The notes under the pieces were generated by a model. That model searched no databases and was not told the DNA's origin. It saw only the letters and a list, made by a program, of their open reading frames with translations. From positions 62,001 through 126,000 of the forward strand of contig JACAEM010000038.1 in the NCBI GenBank assembly GCA_013388855.1: DNA of 64,000 bases, written 5' to 3'. Source of the stretch: Chloroflexota bacterium. GTDB lineage: Bacteria > Chloroflexota > Anaerolineae > Anaerolineales > Villigracilaceae. Below are positions 45,104 through 51,913 of this stretch, one piece after another. The position numbers and the translations under genes were made by a program. Numbering within the stretch: position 1 is the first letter of the stretch; the number at the start of each line of letters is the position of its first letter.

Positions 45104-46333
45104 TTACGATCTCACATCTTTTTTCAGGAAGAGAAGAAAACCTATCAAACGCAACGCCGCACTCAGCCACAATGCACCGCCAAGTCCGATGTAACCTGCC
45201 AGCCATGTCCCGACCAGCGGGGCAAGAACGGTTGAAAGATATTGCATGGATTGTGCAAGCGAAACAAAGGTTGCGCCATATTCGGGTGGGACTGTTTTCA
45301 TCAATTCGTCAAAGAAAACAAGATCAAGACCCGCCTGAAAAAAACCTGCCACCCCTGCAAAGAGAATGATCCAGCCCACCCGAGGCGCCGCGGCAGTCAA
45401 TGCGGGATACAGGATCATTCCAAAAGTCGTTGCCAACAGCACGAAACGCCCTCCCCATTTTCGGGAAGCGCGGGGCCAAATGAAATATCCAGCCAGCATC
45501 ACAAGAGTCATTGTCATCGTGATCGTACCGATTTCCGCGTCGGTCGCGTCCACCTCTCGCACGAAGAACAGCGGCATGATCGGTTGCGCCAACACCAGCG
45601 CGGAAAAATACACAAACCGCTTGGATGCGAAAGAGACAAATGCCGGATTCGCCCGCACAAGGGAAACATAATTTTGCAAGTTCTCCACAAAAGAACGACT
45701 TGTTGCCAGCGGTGGAGGGATCTGGTCTGGAACCTTGATTTTCCTAGAAAAATAAAAGCTCAAAAGCCCACCCAGCGATAGAACGAGGAACATGGTCGCG
45801 TAGTTGACGGGAAATGCAAGCAGGTCGATCGCGCGGGTGACGAGGAAGGTGCCGATTACACCCGTCAACCCAAAGATCGCCCAGCGACGGCTCAACAGGG
45901 CATAACGCCCCTCCGGTCCTGCGACCGCGTTCATCACCACAGAGAAAGCCACAGCCAGCGCGGTTTGCGGAAGTGTCGCGAACGCCCAGATCCCCAGCGT
46001 GGCAAGGATGACATATTCTTCATCAATAACAAGTGTCAAAATACCCGTCAGCGCGTAACACAGGATCACCAGCAGACGTGAGAGGCTGTACCAAGGGACG
46101 ATGTTTTTTCTCGTTTGCAGAAACCGACCCACCAGAATGGCGAGGATCAACCCGGTCAATCCGGGCATGGAGGTTAGCAACCCTACCTGGAAATTGCTCG
46201 CGCCAAGGCGGGTGAGAAAAACCGGCAGGAATGGAGCAGAGATGTTCGAAATGCTTACCCCAATACCGTCGATCTGGACATATCGGAAGTTTCGCTTTTG
46301 GATCCGGTTATCTTCTTCAGTGGGAGGATTCAT
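45104..46333 (-). CDS. MFS transporter
   Basis: 409 residues with about twelve hydrophobic segments in two halves. 'GLLTSMPGLTGLILAILVGRFLQTRKNIVPWYSLSRLLVI' carries the loop 2-3 motif in a diverged form. A TATAAT (minus strand, 46348-46343) lies 9 nt before ATG 46333, so the mRNA has almost no leader. Substrate unknown. Confidence 0.82.
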   Translation of the reverse strand: MNPPTEEDNRIQKRNFRYVQIDGIGVSISNISAPFLPVFLTRLGASNFQVGLLTSMPGLTGLILAILVGRFLQTRKNIVPWYSLSRLLVILCYALTGILTLVIDEEYVILATLGIWAFATLPQTALAVAFSVVMNAVAGPEGRYALLSRRWAIFGLTGVIGTFLVTRAIDLLAFPVNYATMFLVLSLGGLLSFYFSRKIKVPDQIPPPLATSRSFVENLQNYVSLVRANPAFVSFASKRFVYFSALVLAQPIMPLFFVREVDATDAEIGTITMTMTLVMLAGYFIWPRASRKWGGRFVLLATTFGMILYPALTAAAPRVGWIILFAGVAGFFQAGLDLVFFDELMKTVPPEYGATFVSLAQSMQYLSTVLAPLVGTWLAGYIGLGGALWLSAALRLIGFLLFLKKDVRS

Positions 46334-46372
46334 GGGAGGTTAATTATAACGTTCCCAAGGTAAAATTAACGC

Positions 46373-46861
46373 ATGATACAAATCAGGGCAATCAAACAGG
46401 AGGAAGTCACTACAGCCAGAAGGCTGATCTACTATGTGGCACATGAAGTGTATAAGGATACGCGCACCCTTGATGAATCCATGGCTTTTTATGACGCGAA
46501 GGGGGTGCTGGAGGACATGGATGATGTTCAGAAATCATATTTCGACGATAACGGAACCTTTCTCGTTCTGATCGACAAAGATCGGATCGTCGGCACGGGG
46601 GCTATCAAAAAAATCGATGCCGAAACCTGTGAACTCAAACGTCTCTGGTTTTTGAGGGAGTATCGCGGCAAAGGTTTAGGCCACCAGATGATGCAGGAAC
46701 TTCTAACTTTTGCGCGAAGCCGGGGGTATCGGCGCGTGCGTCTCGAGACCGACCCTGTGGCACAATCGCAGGCGCTGAATTTTTACAAGCGGCTTGGGTT
46801 TTACGAGATTCCGCGCTACAGCCAGAACCAGGATGAGATCGCACTGGAACTCATCCTATAG
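46373..46861 (+). CDS. GNAT-family N-acetyltransferase
   Basis: 162 residues. Acetyl-CoA motif 'LWFLREYRGKGLGHQMMQELLTFARSRGYRRVRLETDP' (R-G-K-G-L-G) and 'ALNFYKRLGFYEIPRY' are typical. It is divergent from the MFS gene and overlaps the nucleosidase by 6 bp at its 3' end. Substrate unknown. Confidence 0.9.
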   Translation: MIQIRAIKQEEVTTARRLIYYVAHEVYKDTRTLDESMAFYDAKGVLEDMDDVQKSYFDDNGTFLVLIDKDRIVGTGAIKKIDAETCELKRLWFLREYRGKGLGHQMMQELLTFARSRGYRRVRLETDPVAQSQALNFYKRLGFYEIPRYSQNQDEIALELIL

Positions 46862-47530
46862 GCGGACACAATCCAGCCAGTCCGGCAGCTGCTCGATCAA
46901 ACGTTTCATAATTCTTTTTGCGCGGTCGTTGAAGAGTTCGATGTTGTCGTACGCTTCGCCGCCTTTTTCACTGACGATATCGCTGACGGCGCGGAGAATC
47001 AGCAAACGCGCGGCATTTCTATTTGCGACCCACGCTAGCGCGGCGGATTCCCAGTCTGCGGCAAGGGCCTCTTTCGCACGGAGGAAGGGAATCTTCTCGG
47101 GCGGCAGGTCGCTGTCGGCGGAGACGATGAGCCCGCGTCGGGCGGGGTGAGGCTCGGGTCCGGGAAGCCAGCTCAGGTCGAGGGAGGAGGCGTAATAGGT
47201 CGAGATATTCAGGTCTCCCATCAGTTCGACAATGTCATACACGATCGTCCGCTCGACGAGGATGACCTCCCCTTGTTGAACAACGCCTTCGAAGCCGCCG
47301 CAGGTCCCCAGGTTGACAATCAGGTCGGGGGCAAAATGGTCGATTACATATTGGATCGCGCCGGCAGAGGCGATTTTCCCCCAACCGGCGTGGAAGAAAG
47401 TGACCCGCCACCTGCCAACGGTTGTATCAAAAAATTCTCCGAAAGGGAAGCGCTGCATCCGGGCTTCAGGAAATAACGGCTTGACTCCCTCCCATTCGGC
47501 AATAGCAGAGACTATTATGGCTGTTTTCAT
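46856..47530 (-). CDS. MTA/SAH nucleosidase-family protein
   Basis: 224 residues of the PNP/UDP phosphorylase superfamily. 'VNLGTCGGFEGVVQQGEVILVERTIVYDI', 'AADWESAALAWVANRN' (substrate-ribose Glu) and 'LRAVSDI' (catalytic Asp) follow the MTAN pattern. The family cleaves 5'-methylthioadenosine and S-adenosylhomocysteine. Futalosine hydrolase-like members look alike, so the exact substrate is open. Confidence 0.82.
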   Translation of the reverse strand: MKTAIIVSAIAEWEGVKPLFPEARMQRFPFGEFFDTTVGRWRVTFFHAGWGKIASAGAIQYVIDHFAPDLIVNLGTCGGFEGVVQQGEVILVERTIVYDIVELMGDLNISTYYASSLDLSWLPGPEPHPARRGLIVSADSDLPPEKIPFLRAKEALAADWESAALAWVANRNAARLLILRAVSDIVSEKGGEAYDNIELFNDRAKRIMKRLIEQLPDWLDCVRL

Positions 47531-47596
47531 GGTACGAATTTCCTATCTTTGTGAAGATTGCAATCAAATTTAGATAATTGTCGTCGGAATTGGTTG

Positions 47597-47602
47597 TATA
47601 AT
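47597..47602 (+). promoter_or_regulatory. -10 box of kinase B, leaderless
   Basis: TATAAT ends 6 nt before ATG 47609. The start codon should be the first or second base of the transcript. Confidence 0.65.
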
Positions 47603-47608
47603 CCCATT

Positions 47609-49705
47609 ATGCCCGATTGGATTGGACAGACTGTCGGCAAGGTTCGAATTGAAAAATTTCTGGCGCGCGGGGGGATGGCAGAGGTGTATCTTGGCACGCA
47701 CCTGACTCTGGAACGCCCCGTTGCGGTCAAAGTCATGCACAGCTATATCGAGGAATCGCCTGAATTGCAAACGCGTTTCCAGCGTGAGGCGCGGGTAGTG
47801 GCAGGATTGCGCCATCCCAACATCGTGCAGATCTACGACTTCGACACTCACGAGGGACATCCTTATATCGTGATGGAATTTCTGAGGGGCACATCCCTTG
47901 CCGCGTATCTCCGTCATCTCCACGAAAAAAAGGAAGTACTTCCCCATGTGAAGATTGGGCGGCTGCTCGGCAGCCTGGCATCCGGTCTTGAATATGCCCA
48001 CACACAGGGAGTGGTTCACCGCGATATCAAACCGGCGAATATTTTACTTCACAGCAAGGTGGGAGATTTCACCGTCGAACGTCCGCTTTCCAAAAATATC
48101 GAGCCGATCATCACCGACTTCGGTCTGGTGCGCATCGTTCATTCCGCCACTCAAACCGCCTCCGGCATGGTCAGCGGCACGCCCGCTTACATGTCCCCTG
48201 AGCAGGCTCAGGGAGTAAAAGTGGACCACCGGACGGATATTTATTCATTGGGGGTCGTGCTGTACGAAATGCTCGCCGGACGCGTGCCGTTCGAGGGCGA
48301 CAGCACAATGGCAGTCATCTACAAACATATCAACGAGCCTCCGCCTCCAATCGATGACATACCGGAACAAATCCAGGCGGTTATCACCAAAGCGCTCGCC
48401 AAAGACCCCAATGACCGGTATCAGAACGTCCGTGATCTCGCAGCGGATTTCATGGACGCGATTGGCATGCAAGCCGAAGCGGAAACCTACCTCCCGGCTC
48501 GATCCTCGACGCCGAAACCGGCCACCGTTATCAAGCAACAACAACCAGCTCGAAAATCTCTTTGGGTCGGGGCGGTGGTGATCGCTTGTGCATGCGTTTC
48601 CATCTTCGCTTTGGGAGCGGCTGGAATCTCCGCCGCATCCTTCCTGCCGCGCCTGACTGCTCAGGCAAGTCCCACAACGCCATCCATACAACACACGGAA
48701 GCAACACATCCCACAAATGATGTCATCCCGGTTACGGGCGACGAACCTGTAGGAGTATTGCGGTTTCAAAGCGGCGCGGCATTGATGGACCAGGTCACCG
48801 TCAGCGCCAGCCTCGATCTCCCTCCTGAAAACACACAATATGAAGTCTGGCTGATCAACGACGAACGCGAATCGCGTCGAAGCATCGGTGTGTTGACGCA
48901 GAACGAAGCCAGACAATTCACTCTGACGTTTGTCGATCCGCAGAACGGCAATCTGCTCGCGGATGCCAATCGCATGGAGATCACCATCGAACCTAAACCG
49001 GATGATAGCCCAAATTCGTCGCGGAATGTGGCATATTCGTCTTCGTTACCGTCCGGTTCGCTTGGACACATCCGCCATCTCATGGTAGCCACAGACGAAA
49101 CACCCAATCAGATTGCGGTCAGCGTTGGGCTGATCGAGACCATCGAGTTGATCAATCAGTCTACAAAGTCGATGTCCGAAGCATATGCCGCGGGCGACCG
49201 CGCGGGGATGCGGTCCCACGCGGAAGCCGTGATAAACCTGATTGTAGGGAAGGACGATCCGCAGCTCTATCTTGATTGGGATGGGAATGGGACAATCAGT
49301 GATCCCGGAGATGGCTACGGCTTGCTCATCAATGGCGAACAGGCAGGCTACCTTGATGGCATGATCCATCACGCCAGTTACTCCGCGGATGCAACCGGCG
49401 CAACGAACCTCATCCGCATCCATGCCGGACATGTGGAAATCTGCATCCAGAATCTGGAGACCTGGTCGCCGGAGTTGCGGGATATTGCCATCCGCATTGC
49501 ACGATCCACCGACGAACAGAACATAGAGGCCGATCTTGCACAAGCCTCCGCCCTGGCAGATCAACTCATGAACGGGATCGATATTAACGGGAATGAATCG
49601 ATAGACCCGATCACCGGAGAAGGCGGGGCACTGACGGCAGTCCAGCACGCCGAATACATGTCCGATATGTCCATACTACCGGGGGAAAACCGGATACCGG
49701 AATAG
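47609..49705 (+). CDS. Ser/Thr protein kinase with RskA-like extracellular domain (paralogue B)
   Basis: 698 residues from ATG 47609; an in-frame ATG at 47558 lies upstream of the -10 box. Kinase domain about 8-265 ('FLARGGMAEVYLGTHLTLERPVAVKVM', 'VVHRDIKPANILL', 'ITDFGLVRI', 'SGTPAYMSPEQAQG'). Membrane helix near 315-343, then the RskA-like domain (about 378-470; 'TQYEVWLINDERESRRSIGVL', 'MEITIEPKPDDSPN'), an EF-hand-like loop ('LDWDGNGTISDPGDGYG', about 555-571) and a further helical part with 'ADQLMNGIDINGNESIDPITG'. It lacks the Thr/Pro-rich tail of paralogue A. Confidence 0.9.
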   Translation: MPDWIGQTVGKVRIEKFLARGGMAEVYLGTHLTLERPVAVKVMHSYIEESPELQTRFQREARVVAGLRHPNIVQIYDFDTHEGHPYIVMEFLRGTSLAAYLRHLHEKKEVLPHVKIGRLLGSLASGLEYAHTQGVVHRDIKPANILLHSKVGDFTVERPLSKNIEPIITDFGLVRIVHSATQTASGMVSGTPAYMSPEQAQGVKVDHRTDIYSLGVVLYEMLAGRVPFEGDSTMAVIYKHINEPPPPIDDIPEQIQAVITKALAKDPNDRYQNVRDLAADFMDAIGMQAEAETYLPARSSTPKPATVIKQQQPARKSLWVGAVVIACACVSIFALGAAGISAASFLPRLTAQASPTTPSIQHTEATHPTNDVIPVTGDEPVGVLRFQSGAALMDQVTVSASLDLPPENTQYEVWLINDERESRRSIGVLTQNEARQFTLTFVDPQNGNLLADANRMEITIEPKPDDSPNSSRNVAYSSSLPSGSLGHIRHLMVATDETPNQIAVSVGLIETIELINQSTKSMSEAYAAGDRAGMRSHAEAVINLIVGKDDPQLYLDWDGNGTISDPGDGYGLLINGEQAGYLDGMIHHASYSADATGATNLIRIHAGHVEICIQNLETWSPELRDIAIRIARSTDEQNIEADLAQASALADQLMNGIDINGNESIDPITGEGGALTAVQHAEYMSDMSILPGENRIPE

Positions 49706-49729
49706 AGTCGCGCTACACCGGCGAACCTA

Positions 49730-50671
49730 CTACAAAGAGGACCTGTCCATCCTGCCAAGGATGGACCAGTTTCCTATGCCAAAGTTCATTCGTTCCCTGA
49801 TGCTTCTTTCCCCAAATTTATCCTTGGGAATTTCTTTTTCCTTGTACACTTCCCACGTCTCCGTGTGGATGATGGATTGCTTTGGCGCCAACTCGGTGAG
49901 GGGTCCCAGGCTTTGCAGTTCCACCATACGGTGATTGCTGAACGCTTCCGAATTACACCCAAAATCGGGATACTCCTCATCGCCGCGCACACCAAAACGC
50001 TTGACGAAGAAGACATCGTCAAAGAGATATCCCATCCAACCGTGCGGATTGAAATATCCAATCTTTATCCCTTCGCGCGGGGCGCCAGCTTTAATGCCGA
50101 CAAACTCCTCCCCCAACCTCAGCCGCCTGTCGCTCCATTGGGTGTAAGGCCACAACGCAAAACGACGATTGGGCTGCAAACCATCCGAGTCCGTCAATTT
50201 GACCTGCTGAGGCAGGATACCCACCCCGCCGGGGCGCATCATGGTGATTGCCCATGGGGATATTTTCACCGGTTCCTTCCCATGATTTTCCAGGGTATGC
50301 TTCACCAGCACAAATGGTCCTGAAGAACTCAATTGGATGGACATTATCTTACGGATATGGGATACGCTTTCGATGATTCCCTTCAGGCGGACACCGCTGG
50401 TTTTGCTTTCGACCTCCAGCCCCCTATTGTCCGGCACATAGCTAAACGAAACCGTCTCCGGCGCGACCGAGAGGCGGTGACCGCCAAAATAATGGAAATC
50501 GCCATGGATGGTGGTTTTAAATACATCCGGCGTTTCGGCAAATAAATTTTCCCCCATCCAGGTTGGAATCAGGCGCACAATACGAGGTCCCGCTTCAGCA
50601 AGACACTCCACTTGGAAGTGTTCGTTCTCGATGATTATGGTAGTGCTTCCATGGAAATTACCGGTTTTCAC
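49730..50671 (-). CDS. DUF4380-like protein, beta-sandwich/mutarotase-like
   Basis: 313 residues. 'ENEHFQVECLAEAGPRIVRLIP' and 'FHYFGGHRLSVAPE' resemble DUF4380 and aldose-1-epimerase-type beta-sandwich proteins; 'SPWAITMMRPGGVGILPQQ' and 'IHTETWEVYKEKE' follow. No catalytic residues can be assigned. A hairpin near 49745-49766 is part of the 3' end of the frame. Confidence 0.65.
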   Translation of the reverse strand: MKTGNFHGSTTIIIENEHFQVECLAEAGPRIVRLIPTWMGENLFAETPDVFKTTIHGDFHYFGGHRLSVAPETVSFSYVPDNRGLEVESKTSGVRLKGIIESVSHIRKIMSIQLSSSGPFVLVKHTLENHGKEPVKISPWAITMMRPGGVGILPQQVKLTDSDGLQPNRRFALWPYTQWSDRRLRLGEEFVGIKAGAPREGIKIGYFNPHGWMGYLFDDVFFVKRFGVRGDEEYPDFGCNSEAFSNHRMVELQSLGPLTELAPKQSIIHTETWEVYKEKEIPKDKFGERSIRERMNFGIGNWSILGRMDRSSL

Positions 50672-50737
50672 AGGTCAATCTTAGCCTGAAAAATCATTTC
50701 CGTAAATATCAGTTTTATTATCGAAAGTTACATGGAA

Positions 50738-50743
50738 TATAAT
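50738..50743 (+). promoter_or_regulatory. -10 box of the thioesterase gene, leaderless
   Basis: TATAAT is 5 nt before ATG 50749. Confidence 0.6.
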
Positions 50744-50748
50744 GCGGC

Positions 50749-51240
50749 ATGGCCATTAAACAACCCAATTCACGCATGTGTTTCATCTGCGGGCTTGAAA
50801 ACCCCGCCGGTTTGCATCTCCACATCTACGAGACCGAACCCGGGGTGGTGGAGACCACCTACCTTGCACCCGGGCATTTTCAAGGCTATCCTGGCGTGCT
50901 CCATGGAGGCATCGTCGGAGCAATCATCGACGAGGTCGCCGGGCGCGCCCACATGGGCAGCGACCCCGCCAACCCGCGTTTTATGTTCACCGCCAAACTC
51001 GAAGTAAAGTACCGCAAAAATGTACCGATTGGCAGAAAACTCAGGATTGTCGGAAGAGCCGGAAAATCCAAATCGAGATCGGCGGAAGCCTGGGCAGGGA
51101 TTTACGACGCCGAAACAGGCGAACTCTTTGCAGAGGGGAATGTTTTGCTGATGGACATCCCAAGAGATCAATTCGACATGTCCAAACTGGACGAATTGGG
51201 GTGGAAGGTGTATCCAGAGACACCCCCAACCTTGAATTAA
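50749..51240 (+). CDS. PaaI-type hotdog thioesterase
   Basis: 163 residues. 'CFICGLENPAGLHLHIYE' and 'PGHFQGYPGVLHGGIVGAIIDEVAGRAH' carry the hotdog active-site helix with the HGGI...DE motif. 'GNVLLMDIPRDQFDM' is a typical C-terminal end. Members hydrolyse acyl-CoA thioesters; the substrate is unknown. Confidence 0.88.
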   Translation: MAIKQPNSRMCFICGLENPAGLHLHIYETEPGVVETTYLAPGHFQGYPGVLHGGIVGAIIDEVAGRAHMGSDPANPRFMFTAKLEVKYRKNVPIGRKLRIVGRAGKSKSRSAEAWAGIYDAETGELFAEGNVLLMDIPRDQFDMSKLDELGWKVYPETPPTLN

Positions 51241-51248
51241 ACAATTTC

Positions 51249-51278
51249 CTGTTACTTTTTTCAGCCTCCTGCAACATA
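51249..51278 (+). promoter_or_regulatory. Candidate autoregulated ECF promoter
   Basis: CTGTTACT (51249-51256), 18 nt, CATA (51275-51278). Same layout as upstream of the HYR protein (41123-41152). The sigma gene follows with CAGGAGG (51325-51331). Confidence 0.5.
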
Positions 51279-51334
51279 GTAGTGTGCACAAATACCATGG
51301 AACGAGACATCATCTCGCTCCAAACAGGAGGTTT

Positions 51335-51913
51335 ATGACCACCCTCATGGCAACAAAGACAGAAAGCCCTCCCACGAATGAAATCGAACTAGCGCGCGAA
51401 GCGGTCGCCAATGTGGACGCGTTCACCGAGTTGTATCACCGTCACTCCGCGCGGGTCTATCGCTATCATATGGCGCATACCGGGAACGTGAAAGATGCGG
51501 AAGACCTCACCTCACAAACATTTATAGCGGCGCTCGAAGGCATCCGCTCGTTTCGAGGAGCGAGTTCCTTCGCGGCGTGGATCATGGGAATTGCTGCAAA
51601 GAAGAGACTCATGTTCTTTCGCGGACGCAAGCCCGAAGTCCCGCTGGAAGCGGCGCTTCACATCCCAAGCCCGGGGGTGCCTCCCGATAAAGAAGCTTCC
51701 CGGCGGCTGCAAATGGAAACCGTTTCCCGCGCACTCCGACAAATATCGGCAGACCGGGCGGAGGCGATTGCCCTCTCCTTTTTTGGCGGACTTACAAACG
51801 CCGAGATCAGCCGCCTGCTCAACAAAAGTGAAGCCGCGGTGAAGATGCTCATCTCGCGCGGCGTGCAGGACCTACGCGAACGGACCTCCCACGAATTGGA
51901 GGTGGAACTATGA
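51335..51913 (+). CDS. ECF-type sigma-70 factor
   Basis: 192 residues from ATG 51335. Sigma region 2 ('FTELYHRHSARVYRYHMAHTGNVKDAEDLTSQTFIAALEGIRSFRG', about 30-75) and region 4 ('LRQISADRAEAIALSFFGGLTNAEISRLLNKSEAAVKMLISRGVQDLRE', about 130-180) are present with the helix-turn-helix intact; region 3 is missing as in ECF factors. CAGGAGG precedes the start. Its stop overlaps the next gene (ATGA), a strong sign of translational coupling with its anti-sigma factor. Confidence 0.9.
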   Translation: MTTLMATKTESPPTNEIELAREAVANVDAFTELYHRHSARVYRYHMAHTGNVKDAEDLTSQTFIAALEGIRSFRGASSFAAWIMGIAAKKRLMFFRGRKPEVPLEAALHIPSPGVPPDKEASRRLQMETVSRALRQISADRAEAIALSFFGGLTNAEISRLLNKSEAAVKMLISRGVQDLRERTSHELEVEL

